Virus record (IMG/VR): IMGVR_UViG_3300031521_000202
Location: 1-36,283 of that record
Length of the DNA: 36,283 nt
Strand: one strand, 5' to 3'
Origin: a virus
Of this stretch, positions 7,253 to 15,260 are shown piece by piece. Every line of letters begins with the position of its first letter. Position 1 is the stretch's first letter. The notes below the pieces were generated by a model, which had not been told where the DNA came from, searched no databases, and was given only the letters and a program-made list of their open reading frames with translations. The position numbers were made by a program, and so were the translations under genes.

Positions 7253-8193
7253 TGCAATTCCTCTATTATTTGATGAAAACTCTTACTATTTTTCAATTTA
7301 TTAAGCAAAATACTATCAAATTTATTATTTTGATTAACTCTTTTTAAATATGACTCAGTATCTTCGTGATACCAAGTATCAAAATCTAAATTAATAAACA
7401 ATTCTTTATGATTACAATTCATCAATGACATAATTGCTTCTTCATAGTATAAAGTTTTATCTTCATTAGTTATTTTATCTATATATTGTCTAAATATTTT
7501 AATAATTTTATTCATCACATCTTTTTTACCACCAAATAACCCAGCAATTACATGTCGTGATGAATTATAGTTCTTATAATGTTTAGGATCTACGGTATTT
7601 GCATAAAAAAACTTAGAATTTTCTTTTGTTATCACTATACATTTATCCTCACATTTTTTCACTAAATTTTTTAAAAAATTATTATTAAATAATGGTGAAT
7701 TGAAACCAATCTTATTATTATCATAATTCAAGTGCTTTTTTGGAATTAAACCATCAAATGATAATCCAGCATCAATCCAAAAATAATAATCATATGTCAT
7801 ATCTTCTAAAGTAGGCCATATAAACTTCATATACTGTATTTCAAAGCATCTTTGTGATTTTTTAATATCATTAGCATCTTTATATTTATTTATCAAATCT
7901 TTGAAATTATTATTCTCCAAATCAAATATTTTTATCTTTAATTGATTATTATTAACATTATTTTCATTATAAAAGAAATCACACATTTTTTCATATTCTA
8001 TACTTGATGTATAGCACACAAAATCCGCATCAGTCATCTTTAATAATGATAATAAACTATATTTATAATGATCTTCTCTATCATTTCTACCACCAAATTG
8101 TGTTCCGTGTAAATTAGAATAAATACAAGTTATAAACTTAACTTTATTTTTTATTTGTGTATCTGACATAAAATTTTCAAATTTTCTAATCAT
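7249..8193 (-). CDS. WlaTC/HtrL-like glycosyltransferase-type protein with array head
   Basis: 314 residues, head MIRKFENF. The body matches the HtrL/YibB-WlaTC family: FITCIYSNLHGTQFGGR (20-36), YKYSLLSLL, DFVCYTS (57-62), a Glu/Arg stretch CFEIQYMKFIWP, and YYFWIDAGLS (136-145), where the Asp is the likely metal/nucleotide-sugar site. In bacteria such genes sit in surface-polysaccharide loci; the donor here is unknown. It lacks KYNI and ends IIEELQ, its TGA overlapping the next ATG. A tagged sugar transferase within the array suggests host-surface or virion modification. Confidence 0.6.
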   Translation of the reverse strand: MIRKFENFMSDTQIKNKVKFITCIYSNLHGTQFGGRNDREDHYKYSLLSLLKMTDADFVCYTSSIEYEKMCDFFYNENNVNNNQLKIKIFDLENNNFKDLINKYKDANDIKKSQRCFEIQYMKFIWPTLEDMTYDYYFWIDAGLSFDGLIPKKHLNYDNNKIGFNSPLFNNNFLKNLVKKCEDKCIVITKENSKFFYANTVDPKHYKNYNSSRHVIAGLFGGKKDVMNKIIKIFRQYIDKITNEDKTLYYEEAIMSLMNCNHKELFINLDFDTWYHEDTESYLKRVNQNNKFDSILLNKLKNSKSFHQIIEELQ

Positions 8194-8534
8194 ATATTAT
8201 ATTTTTTTGATACAAATTCCCATTCTGGAATATTTATAGTGCCACCAAATATATAGTCATGATATTCATACCAATCGCTTTTTACTTCACCTTTATATGG
8301 ATTCCAGCCCCAACCTAAGCAAAAATCACTTTCTTTAAAACCAGCATCATATCCTACAAATATATAGCCAGTATCTTTATCTCTTACACTTAAAATTATT
8401 TTTCGATAATGTTCAGAACAATTAATTTTATTTAATGAATCTTCAAATCTTTCATCTGTTGGAATTAGCCAATATATTTTTAAAGGTTCTTCGCCTATTA
8501 TGTTTAATTCCTCAAACAATTTTAAATATTTCAT
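8190..8534 (-). CDS. Tagged array protein, YWLIPTD family copy 3
   Basis: 114 residues, head MKYLKLFEEL, tail SKKYNI. Third paralogue of the family at 5141-5814: YWLIPTDERF, SLNKINCSEHY, GYIFVGYDAG, LGWGWNPY, YIFGGTINIPEWE. It is separated from the other two by four unrelated genes, so the family was duplicated and then dispersed within the array. Function unknown. Confidence 0.7.
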   Translation of the reverse strand: MKYLKLFEELNIIGEEPLKIYWLIPTDERFEDSLNKINCSEHYRKIILSVRDKDTGYIFVGYDAGFKESDFCLGWGWNPYKGEVKSDWYEYHDYIFGGTINIPEWEFVSKKYNI

Positions 8535-9001
8535 ATATTAAATTTCTTTCCATATATTATATGCTCTACCTCTGGTATTGTTAATCTTTCAAGCATTCTA
8601 ATTAATTTTTTATCATTCATATATATAGGCATCTCTAATCTATCTAAAATATCATTTAATATTCTAATATATGTTGGTTTATATTCATTATAAAATTCTT
8701 TTACAGTCATAAATTTTATTTTATCAAATTCATTTTCGTTATAATAATGTTTCCAAGTATTATTATAAATAAGGTTCTCTTCACCACTTACATATTGATT
8801 AAATTGAATCATATCTTGACCTTTTACACTCATATGAATATCATCACCATAATCTATATTTTTAGCTATTTTAACTATATCAACAAAAATAATTTGAAAT
8901 TTTATATCACTAATAAAATATTTAGACGATGGTATATTAATAAATAATTTACCTTTATAATCATCAAAGTTATGACTTTCAAATTTTTTAATATATTTCA
9001 T
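8531..9001 (-). CDS. Tagged array protein, FDDYK family copy 1
   Basis: 156 residues, head MKYIKKFE, tail GKKFNI. Paralogue of the next upstream gene: HNFDDYKGKLFI, then QIIFVDIV, an acidic region, and KIKFMTVKEFYNEYKPTYIRIL. The shared MTVKEFYN-Y helix is the best family mark. Probably a soluble mixed alpha/beta protein; no catalytic motif seen. The two copies are adjacent and overlap by ATGA. Confidence 0.7.
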   Translation of the reverse strand: MKYIKKFESHNFDDYKGKLFINIPSSKYFISDIKFQIIFVDIVKIAKNIDYGDDIHMSVKGQDMIQFNQYVSGEENLIYNNTWKHYYNENEFDKIKFMTVKEFYNEYKPTYIRILNDILDRLEMPIYMNDKKLIRMLERLTIPEVEHIIYGKKFNI

Positions 9002-9723
9002 ATATTAAATTTATTTATTGTTTTAAATAATTCAAAATCTTCTACTGTTAATTTTTTTATAAATTTATCCGCATTTTCTAATGTTAAAATATATTCATAA
9101 AATGCGAAAGCGTTCAGAAAATGTAATTTACCATCCTTCATCTTTTGACCATATTCAATCAAAAGTGATTGAATATATTCTAATTCTTCAATTTTAGTAT
9201 TCTTTCTTACTTTTACTTGTAGCCATTGATTCACAAATTCCACATTTAATATTATATTAGAAATAGTTAATCTTTCAGTTGTTTTAATAAAAAAGGATGC
9301 ATCATTTTTATCAATATAAACCCAACCAGGCTTACCTAGTTTATCATTTGAAATTTTATCAAATCCTTCTACTATTTTTTTAACATAGTTATTAGAAAAT
9401 AGTCTTGTAAATAATCCTTCTTCTAATATTCTAATATATAAACTTTCGTATTTATTATAAAATTCTTTTACTGTCATAAAATTTATATTATAAAATTCAT
9501 CTTTTGAATAAAGTCTATCACAAGTTGTAGCATAATTCAGACTATATTTACCATTATCTTGTTTAAATGTAATCACATTGTTACCGTTTATTCTATATTC
9601 ATCATGATCAATATCAATATTATCAACAAAAATAATTTGAAGCTCACTTTTAAGAAAAACTATAAATATTTTATCTTTATAGTCATCAAAATTCTGATTT
9701 TCAAATTTTTTAATATATTTCAT
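8998..9723 (-). CDS. Tagged array protein, FDDYK family copy 2, with extra C-terminal region
   Basis: 241 residues, head MKYIKKFE, tail INKFNI. Residues 1-100 repeat the neighbour's plan (QNFDDYKDKIFI, QIIFVDNI, NINFMTVKEFYNKYESLYIRIL). About 115 additional residues follow, including WVYIDKNDASFFIKT and a helix-rich C-terminal part, before the same tail. The size difference with head and tail retained shows that sequence has been gained or lost between the conserved ends. Confidence 0.7.
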   Translation of the reverse strand: MKYIKKFENQNFDDYKDKIFIVFLKSELQIIFVDNIDIDHDEYRINGNNVITFKQDNGKYSLNYATTCDRLYSKDEFYNINFMTVKEFYNKYESLYIRILEEGLFTRLFSNNYVKKIVEGFDKISNDKLGKPGWVYIDKNDASFFIKTTERLTISNIILNVEFVNQWLQVKVRKNTKIEELEYIQSLLIEYGQKMKDGKLHFLNAFAFYEYILTLENADKFIKKLTVEDFELFKTINKFNI

Positions 9724-9986
9724 ATGTTAAATTTATTTATATTCGACTCCAATTCATATTGTTTTATTTCTTCTGGAGTCAACTTTCGCTCAATCATACC
9801 TACTGTAGTCCACTCCCATTCGCCTGTTGAAAATAATACTTTATATGGAATCCTATCATTATCAATATATATAATTTTTCCATATTTATGAATAAAATTT
9901 AAATGATATTGTGTTTTATCATCTATTTTCAATAAAACATAATCACCAACTTTATGATACGTTTCAAATAATTTTAAATGTTTCAT
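9720..9986 (-). CDS. Tagged array protein with SH3-like body; first gene of the left array
   Basis: 88 residues, head MKHLKLFE, tail INKFNI. The body KVGDYVLLKIDDKTQYHLNF, KYGKIIYIDNDRIPYKVLFSTGEWEW is a convincing small SH3/KOW-like barrel with a glycine-marked turn. The Asn of the tail is coded AAC. As the first gene of the 9986-4719 minus operon it follows a TATATATAG element at 9990-9998 (minus strand), about 10 bases from the ATG. Confidence 0.7.
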   Translation of the reverse strand: MKHLKLFETYHKVGDYVLLKIDDKTQYHLNFIHKYGKIIYIDNDRIPYKVLFSTGEWEWTTVGMIERKLTPEEIKQYELESNINKFNI

Positions 9987-10075
9987 AAACTATATATAAA
10001 AAACAAAGAGATAATTTTTTAAATAGATAAAACAAATAAAAAAGAATTTAATATATAACAAACATTAAATAATAT
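9987..10075. promoter_or_regulatory. Divergent intergenic region with TATATATA elements
   Basis: The 89 bases separate the minus array from infC. On the minus strand TTTTTTATATATAG sits just upstream of ATG 9986; on the plus strand TTTAATATATAAC (10047-10059) sits about 17 bases upstream of ATG 10076. The same element recurs before other first genes (12725, 18376, 22059, 35576), so it is a candidate phage promoter. No TAnnTTTG element is clear here. Confidence 0.4.
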
Positions 10076-10606
10076 ATGAATAAGAAAAAAGACGAAGTAC
10101 AAAACAGAATAAACAACTTAATTAGAGTTTCTAATGTTAGATTAATTGGTGATAATATAGAACCAGGAGTCTATGAAATAAGAACCGCACTAAGAATTGC
10201 AAGAGAAATGGAATTAGATTTAGTAGAAATTTCAGTTGCAAATGATGTAAGTATCTGCAAAGTTATTGATTATGGAAAATTTCTTTATGATAAAAAGAAA
10301 AAAGAAAAAGACCAACAAAAAAAACAAAAACAAAATCAAGTTGAAGTAAAAGAAATCAGAATGACTCCAAATACTGATGATCACGATTTTAATTTCAAAT
10401 TAAATCATGCTAAAAACTTTTTAACCAATAACGATAAAGTTATGATTTCAGTTTTTTTTAAAGGCCGCGAAATTACTTATAAAGAACAAGGCGAAATTAT
10501 TTTATTAAGATTTTCACAAGAATTAAAAGGATTAGGAACACCTGAATATTTACCAAAATTAGAAGGTAAACGAATGTCAATGATGATTAAACCAATAAAA
10601 AAATGA
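10076..10606 (+). CDS. infC: Translation initiation factor IF-3
   Basis: 176 residues, essentially full length. N-domain: INNLIRVSNVRLIGDNIEPGVYEIRTALRIA followed by LDLVEIS and CKVIDYGKFLYD; a Lys/Gln linker (about 75-92); C-domain: VKEIRMTPNTDDHDFNFKLNHAKNFL, VFFKGREITYKEQGE and PKLEGKRMSMMIKP. IF-3 binds the 30S subunit, blocks premature 50S joining and checks the start codon. The TDDHDF and FKGR-I-KEQGE wording looks like Bacteroidota IF-3. It starts with ATG, whereas E. coli infC uses a rare AUU that makes it self-limiting. First gene of a short plus operon. Confidence 0.95.
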   Translation: MNKKKDEVQNRINNLIRVSNVRLIGDNIEPGVYEIRTALRIAREMELDLVEISVANDVSICKVIDYGKFLYDKKKKEKDQQKKQKQNQVEVKEIRMTPNTDDHDFNFKLNHAKNFLTNNDKVMISVFFKGREITYKEQGEIILLRFSQELKGLGTPEYLPKLEGKRMSMMIKPIKK

Positions 10607-10701
10607 TAGAATGTTTTGATAATGGTGAACAAGAATCATTCGAAGAAGATGATTCTTTTGATAATGGCGAAAGCGAAAATGAAAGCAATGAATCAAATTA
10701 A
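10603..10701 (+). CDS. Acidic 32-residue peptide coupled to IF-3
   Basis: ATG 10603 overlaps the infC stop (ATGA), and the frame runs to TAA 10699-10701, overlapping the next start at 10688 by 14 bases. The peptide is extremely acidic and disordered (FEEDDSFDNGESENESNESN), with one Cys. The tight coupling on both sides supports translation; no function is known. It might bind a basic partner such as IF-3's linker, or be a decayed gene. Confidence 0.45.
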   Translation: MIECFDNGEQESFEEDDSFDNGESENESNESN

Positions 10702-10924
10702 AATTGGTAGTAAAGTAAAACTTATTGAGAATATAGAAATGTTTCATAGAACATATAAAGTCGGTGAAATATTTACTGTTTATGGAGTTAGTTATCGTGG
10801 CTGGGATTTAATTAATGATAAAAATGAAAGAATTGATGAAACATATTTTTCTTCTCATAAATATGAATTATATGACATTAAAGAAGAAAGAAAGAAAAAA
10901 CTTCAAAAAATAAATGAAATTTAA
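10688..10924 (+). CDS. Small SH3-like protein with KIN tail
   Basis: 78 residues from ATG 10688; the open frame extends to 10616 but the upstream part lies in the acidic peptide gene and reads as out-of-frame Met/Lys-rich sequence. The body is a likely small beta barrel (IGSKVKLIENI, YKVGEIFTVYGV, RGWDLINDK). It ends with the second conserved tail, DIKEERKKKLQKINEI. The last codons overlap the next ATG at 10914. Confidence 0.65.
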   Translation: MNQIKIGSKVKLIENIEMFHRTYKVGEIFTVYGVSYRGWDLINDKNERIDETYFSSHKYELYDIKEERKKKLQKINEI

Positions 10925-11204
10925 TAAAAATCTTGGTATATTATTTGATAAATATAATTTTGATTATATTTATATAAATCCAAAACAACTTGAATATTTG
11001 GAGTGGGATTTCATACCAGAAGAATATTTAGTAGATTCTAAAAATGAGCCAGGTTATTTAGGCACTATAACATTACAAAATGATCATATAAAAGTATATT
11101 ACGATAAAAAAATCATACCCGGAGATATGATTTTTAAATATAAAGATATTAAAGAAGAAAGAAAAATTAAATTATTTGATATAATTAATAATAGTATTAA
11201 CTAG
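10914..11204 (+). CDS. Small protein with KIN-type tail
   Basis: 96 residues. The body is rich in Tyr and Ile (YNFDYIYINPKQLEYLEWDFIPEEYL) with a beta pattern (GTITLQNDHIKVYYDKK). It carries the tail helix DIKEERKIKLFDII, a variant of the KIN tail. The first bases overlap the preceding gene. It converges with, and overlaps by 33 bases, the minus gene ending at 11172. Function unknown. Confidence 0.65.
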   Translation: MKFNKNLGILFDKYNFDYIYINPKQLEYLEWDFIPEEYLVDSKNEPGYLGTITLQNDHIKVYYDKKIIPGDMIFKYKDIKEERKIKLFDIINNSIN

Positions 11205-12164
11205 CACTTTCATTTCTTCTTCATTTCTTGCTAATTTGGAAATATGTGGGAATGTCCACATTGAAAAATCAGAAAAAGACCATTCATCATCTGTCATCCA
11301 AACAAATATAGGTTTATTCATAAAAGATTGCGTTTGTAATTCACCATAAGTGCCTGCAGCTGCAGCGGTATTTAATCCTAAAAATACCATGTCAGAAAGA
11401 TTAACCAAATGCTCATCCCCTGGCTCAATAGTACTAGATAACGTCCTTCTAATATTTGTCATAGTTGGCTCATATTCTTCTGGTTCTGTTTCATCGCCAA
11501 AAGTTTTATATTGTATAGCAGCTTGTGCAAAATCTTTATCTTTAGTTCTATCAACTTCTTTTCTTACTGGATTTAACACCAATGGTTTATTATACATTTT
11601 TTTAATTTTTTCTGGATTTTCAATAAACATATCTAAATAAATACCATCAACAACTCTTTTTGGATCAACTTTACCAAATTCTTTTAAATTAATTTCTGGT
11701 AATCCAGTTTTTTTACCTGGATATTTTTCAAATTCATGTTCTACTATAATTCTCCATCCAGCGCCAACATCCTTTGCTTTATCCATACCACCAGCCAAAT
11801 AAACTGAAATTAAATCAAATCCTGGATAATTTTTAAATATATCATCAAGAGAAGTTAAATCAAATATATTCATTTTATCAATTAAATTAACATAAAATTT
11901 ATTTTTTCTATTAATTAAATACTTCCATATTCTTTGATCAATACTTTTTTGAAATTTTATTTTCAATTTATCAATAATATCCATGAAAAATCCTTCTCTT
12001 AAATTTTCACTCGTTTCAACTAATTCTTCTAATGAATTTCGTAATTCTATAATATCTTCAGTTGGTACATTTTTTAATAAATCTAAAACTTCAAAAACAT
12101 CATTTGACTCGTTTGTTTCAATGCTTTCTTTTATAAATCTTCCATAATTTGTAATAATTTTCAT
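11172..12164 (-). CDS. Nucleoside deoxyribosyltransferase-like (SLOG/NDT fold) protein
   Basis: 330 residues. The N-terminus MKIITNYGRFIKESIE resembles a phage capsid-targeting leader more than the short array head. Residues 20-110 are acidic, then basic and helical. The C-terminal two-thirds has the NDT-type Rossmann fold: FDLISVYLAGGMDKAKDVGAGWR, LVLNPVRKEV, LSDMVFLGLN and AAAGTYGELQTQSFMNKPIFVW, where the GTYGE Glu corresponds to the family's catalytic position. Members transfer or hydrolyse deoxyribosyl bonds of nucleosides or nucleotides. Substrate unknown. No KYNI tail. Lies 3 bases after the next array gene. Confidence 0.65.
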   Translation of the reverse strand: MKIITNYGRFIKESIETNESNDVFEVLDLLKNVPTEDIIELRNSLEELVETSENLREGFFMDIIDKLKIKFQKSIDQRIWKYLINRKNKFYVNLIDKMNIFDLTSLDDIFKNYPGFDLISVYLAGGMDKAKDVGAGWRIIVEHEFEKYPGKKTGLPEINLKEFGKVDPKRVVDGIYLDMFIENPEKIKKMYNKPLVLNPVRKEVDRTKDKDFAQAAIQYKTFGDETEPEEYEPTMTNIRRTLSSTIEPGDEHLVNLSDMVFLGLNTAAAAGTYGELQTQSFMNKPIFVWMTDDEWSFSDFSMWTFPHISKLARNEEEMKVLVNTIINYIK

Positions 12165-12167
12165 ATT

Positions 12168-12446
12168 TTATAAATTGTATTTTGTGGTATTTAATAATAA
12201 CTCAATAGTTTTTTCATCTAACGTTTCTTTTGTTACTTTTTTGATAAAAAAATTCTGTTTCTTATATTTTCTTTTATACTTCATGTAATAGTTAGCAACA
12301 TCTTTAAAATCAAATGGATTAACATTATTAAAATCACTATTACTAGGATTAAATTCATATTCGTCACCATTACTATCTGTTATCCAGAGTTCATAAGTAA
12401 TATCTAAATCAATCTCATCAAAATTCTCAAATAATTTTATTTTCAT
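12168..12446 (-). CDS. Tagged array protein, MKIKLFENF pair, downstream copy
   Basis: 92 residues, head MKIKLFENF, tail NTTKYNL. Paralogue of the adjacent upstream gene: both read F-[DN]-EID after the head, a D-NGD turn, an acidic stretch with NPFDF/YDPFS, then a Tyr/Lys helix (YYMKYKRKYKKQNFFIKK / IFMKYEKTHPNLFIEK). The tail tyrosine is TAC and the stop is TAA, separated by 3 bases from the next ATG, so the tail persists without ATGA overlap. Confidence 0.7.
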   Translation of the reverse strand: MKIKLFENFDEIDLDITYELWITDSNGDEYEFNPSNSDFNNVNPFDFKDVANYYMKYKRKYKKQNFFIKKVTKETLDEKTIELLLNTTKYNL

Positions 12447-12449
12447 AAA

Positions 12450-12725
12450 TTATATATTATATTTGTTTGATAATAGTTTAAGTTTAATCTCATTAATAAT
12501 TTCTTTATCTACTATTTCAGTAGTCATTTTTTCTATAAATAAATTTGGATGTGTTTTTTCATATTTCATAAAAATTACAACTGAATCAACTAAACTAAAA
12601 GGATCATATTCATCTGATTCATCTTCACTAAGGTCAAGACCAATTTTATCACCATTTTTATCTAAATCACTAACTCCATACATAACATCAATTTCATTAA
12701 AATTTTCAAATAATTTTATTTTCAT
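12450..12725 (-). CDS. Tagged array protein, MKIKLFENF pair, upstream copy
   Basis: 91 residues, head MKIKLFENF, tail LSNKYNI. It shares the plan of the next gene, with a very acidic middle (LDLSEDESDEYDPF). The stop is TAA followed by TTT before the next ATG. The start follows AATATATAGAG on the minus strand, which is both the end of the homing endonuclease gene and a TATATATA-type element. Function unknown. Confidence 0.7.
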   Translation of the reverse strand: MKIKLFENFNEIDVMYGVSDLDKNGDKIGLDLSEDESDEYDPFSLVDSVVIFMKYEKTHPNLFIEKMTTEIVDKEIINEIKLKLLSNKYNI

Positions 12726-12728
12726 ACT

Positions 12729-14309
12729 CTATATATTAAATTTATAAATTAAATTTCCTGAATCATAAATATTTAAAATTCGTTCATTTTTTTCATTTTT
12801 CTTATATCTAACAAAATCTTTTATAAAATAACAATTAGGCTCTGTTTTTTCTTGAATTTTAAATCCTAATTTACTAAAAAATTCTTCTTGATTTGATCTA
12901 TCACTAACTGCAATTATTTCTTCTGGTTGATGTTTACTAATAAAATAATCAAATATTTTTATTTCGCTATCTATCACATTTATATTTAATTTATCACAAA
13001 ATCTTAATAATTCATATTTATTTTTATTTTTAGAAAATATCATCAAACTGATAAGTTCATTTTCATTAAATAAACCAATTTTTATTTTAGATTCTATAAA
13101 TCCTTTAATATGATTTTTATCTAAAAATTCTATAATCAATTTAATATCATCAACTTCTTTAATTTCACAAAAATTAGAATCTATTTTAATATTATTACTC
13201 ATCTTATTTGAAATAATAGATTTAATTATTTCTTGTTTAAATAACCAGTCATCCTCCCAAATATGTATCAACTCTATACTATTTGATTCACATAATTCAG
13301 TCTTATTCAAATGATAATTTTTATCTTTATGCTCATCAGAATGCCAATATAATCCATTATACTCAAATGCCAACTTTAATTCAGGAATATAAATATCTAA
13401 TTCATATGGTTTTATTATATTTCTACTATTTAATAATATTTCACCATTATAATTCTCTCTAATAAAATTTAACAATATTATTTCATTACCAGATATATTT
13501 GTGCTTACAGGATTACATATTGTGCAAATTGGAACATTATACCTTTTTCTATTATAATATAAGTGCGGTTCTATAGTAAAATTATGATATTTATTTTGAT
13601 CACACTTTACAATAAAAATAGGCTTATCATAATCTATTTCAATAATATCTTTATTTTTTTCTAAAATTTGATTTATTTTTGTTATTTTTACTTTGTTTAC
13701 CATTTCATTCTTTATATCATCCCTTTGAAATTGGCATTTAACACCATATTTTTCAATCATAGTGTTAAATGTTTTTTCTGCAGTTTTTTCATTTATCAGC
13801 GAATTAATATTTCCATATCGTTCCAAATTTGTTTTATTTATTTTGTCTCTAAATTTCTTTAATTGTGCTGGATGTTCAACGCCATATCTTTCTAAATTAG
13901 TATTTGCTATTTTTTTCTTTATTTTATCTGATTGACATTGATGTTCAAATCCAAATTTATTCAACATCGTTTTTTTACGTTTAGCATTAAATTCTTCATT
14001 TTTTATCAACGCATCAACACCATATTTTTCTAATAATGTATTTTTTCTATTTTTATCATTACATTTATAACACAAATATTCATTATCTACTGAATTTTTT
14101 AAATATTTATTATATGCAAAATAATGACTCTCCCTTTCAGAGCCACATTTATCACATTTTATCAAAACTTTTTCGTGTGAGGTTTTAGGTAGTTGATCAA
14201 TAGGAATAGTAATAATATCTTTTACTTTAATAATATTATATCCTAAATTTCTATAATAATGAATATTTCCACCTTGTATAGAAATTGAAACTTTTGTTGT
14301 TAATAACAT
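12729..14309 (-). CDS. Vsr-fold homing endonuclease with Lys-Tyr-Gly repeats
   Basis: 526 residues. N-terminal part: zinc-ribbon-like CDKCG and CYKC, then tandem repeats of the form T-x-LE-[KR]-[YF]-G-V-[DE] (LLEKYGVDAL, MLNKFGFEHQ, NLERYGVEHPAQ, NLERYGNIN, MIEKYGVKCQ), as in phage homing endonucleases. A CTIC knuckle precedes the nuclease core YELDIYIPELKLAFEYNGLYWHSD with HL-KTELCE and IHIWEDDW (Vsr/EDxHD-like). A C-terminal domain (KIKIGLFNENELISLMIFSK) follows. It probably cleaves an intron- or intein-less target gene and is selfish. It ends IYKFNI, matching the array tail; this may be chance. Own TATATATA element upstream. Confidence 0.75.
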   Translation of the reverse strand: MLLTTKVSISIQGGNIHYYRNLGYNIIKVKDIITIPIDQLPKTSHEKVLIKCDKCGSERESHYFAYNKYLKNSVDNEYLCYKCNDKNRKNTLLEKYGVDALIKNEEFNAKRKKTMLNKFGFEHQCQSDKIKKKIANTNLERYGVEHPAQLKKFRDKINKTNLERYGNINSLINEKTAEKTFNTMIEKYGVKCQFQRDDIKNEMVNKVKITKINQILEKNKDIIEIDYDKPIFIVKCDQNKYHNFTIEPHLYYNRKRYNVPICTICNPVSTNISGNEIILLNFIRENYNGEILLNSRNIIKPYELDIYIPELKLAFEYNGLYWHSDEHKDKNYHLNKTELCESNSIELIHIWEDDWLFKQEIIKSIISNKMSNNIKIDSNFCEIKEVDDIKLIIEFLDKNHIKGFIESKIKIGLFNENELISLMIFSKNKNKYELLRFCDKLNINVIDSEIKIFDYFISKHQPEEIIAVSDRSNQEEFFSKLGFKIQEKTEPNCYFIKDFVRYKKNEKNERILNIYDSGNLIYKFNI

Positions 14310-14378
14310 ATCTTTTTTATATGTATATATAAAAAATGTTTGGTCCTGCTTGAAACTTTTTTAATTATACAGGTATTT

Positions 14379-14633
14379 TTAATTGTTATGCTTTGAGTAA
14401 TAACGAGATACGGTATAATTAAACCAATTTCTGGCAATTAAATTTGATTCTATTGTATATATTAAAAGAGATTTTATTTTATTTAAAAAATCATTTGTCA
14501 TTTTATTTTGAAACATTACATTAGAAAATGATGTTCTAAGCAATCCTTCTTCATAATCAAATCCACTTTCAATCTTATCATTCATATGTTTAAGTTCATA
14601 TAACTCTTTTATTTGTAAATCTTTTTCTATCAT
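14379..14633 (-). CDS. Small helical protein, array region
   Basis: 84 residues beginning MIEKDLQIKELYELKHM, without the usual head, and ending YYSKHNN, at best a degenerate tail. It is almost entirely helical with mixed charge. It begins one base after the stop of the tagged gene at 14635 and is followed by about 70 bases containing the promoter-like region of the homing endonuclease. It may have been the array end before that endonuclease gene was inserted. Function unknown. Confidence 0.6.
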   Translation of the reverse strand: MIEKDLQIKELYELKHMNDKIESGFDYEEGLLRTSFSNVMFQNKMTNDFLNKIKSLLIYTIESNLIARNWFNYTVSRYYSKHNN

Positions 14634-14634
14634 T

Positions 14635-14988
14635 TTAAATATTATATTTTTTTGAATTCATTCTAACTTCTATCCAATTTTTTAATTCTATATTTTCCAA
14701 ATATTTTACTTTTTCATAAATAATATGAGTCATATCATAATCACATTCTAAATTATTATAACACACAAATATATCATCTATTTTATTTAAATTTATAATA
14801 TCCCAATCTTCTTCAATTTCTACTAATACATTTTCGTGACTTTTAAAAAATGAATATATGTAATTTATCATAAAATTACATATGTCTTTTTCTGAATCAA
14901 ATATATAATTTTCATCAAAATTTTCATGAATAGTAAGAAAATAACAATATTTATATTCTAAATTTTCATTGAATTTTTGTATTTTCAT
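14635..14988 (-). CDS. Tagged array protein, acidic
   Basis: 117 residues, head variant MKIQKFNEN, tail NSKKYNI with Ile coded ATT, unlike the ATA used elsewhere. The body is very acidic and aromatic (YIFDSEKDICNFMINYIYSFF, LVEIEEDWDIINLNKIDDIFVCYN). No known motif. Overlaps the upstream stop by four bases and is followed immediately by the next gene. Function unknown. Confidence 0.7.
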   Translation of the reverse strand: MKIQKFNENLEYKYCYFLTIHENFDENYIFDSEKDICNFMINYIYSFFKSHENVLVEIEEDWDIINLNKIDDIFVCYNNLECDYDMTHIIYEKVKYLENIELKNWIEVRMNSKKYNI

Positions 14989-15260
14989 ATATTATATTTA
15001 TTTGCTTCTATACCTATAATTGTTTTAATATCTTTAGATTCTAAATATAAATTATAAAGATAAACCTGCATTGTATTTTTTATAATATAAGCTTGATCCT
15101 CATCTAAATCATCTCCTTTAACAACATCATAATACACAGATTCTAATGTTTCTTCATTTTTTTTATCTATATATTTTGAAACAATTAATTTAGTATATTC
15201 AGTAGCAATATCATCATCATACTCAAATTTATATTCTTCAAATTTTTTTATATTTTTCAT
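14985..15260 (-). CDS. Tagged array protein, helical
   Basis: 91 residues, head MKNIKKFEE, tail EANKYNI. The body is an acidic helical bundle pattern (DIATEYTKLIVSKYIDK, LESVYYDVVKGDDLDEDQAYIIKN, YLYNLYLESKD). No recognisable domain. ATGA overlaps with both neighbours. Function unknown. Confidence 0.7.
   Translation of the reverse strand: MKNIKKFEEYKFEYDDDIATEYTKLIVSKYIDKKNEETLESVYYDVVKGDDLDEDQAYIIKNTMQVYLYNLYLESKDIKTIIGIEANKYNI

Noticed and set aside
10616-10687. N-terminal extension of the KIN-tailed protein
   Set aside because: The extension is Met/Lys-rich and lies in another frame of the acidic peptide gene; ATG 10688 begins the globular body.
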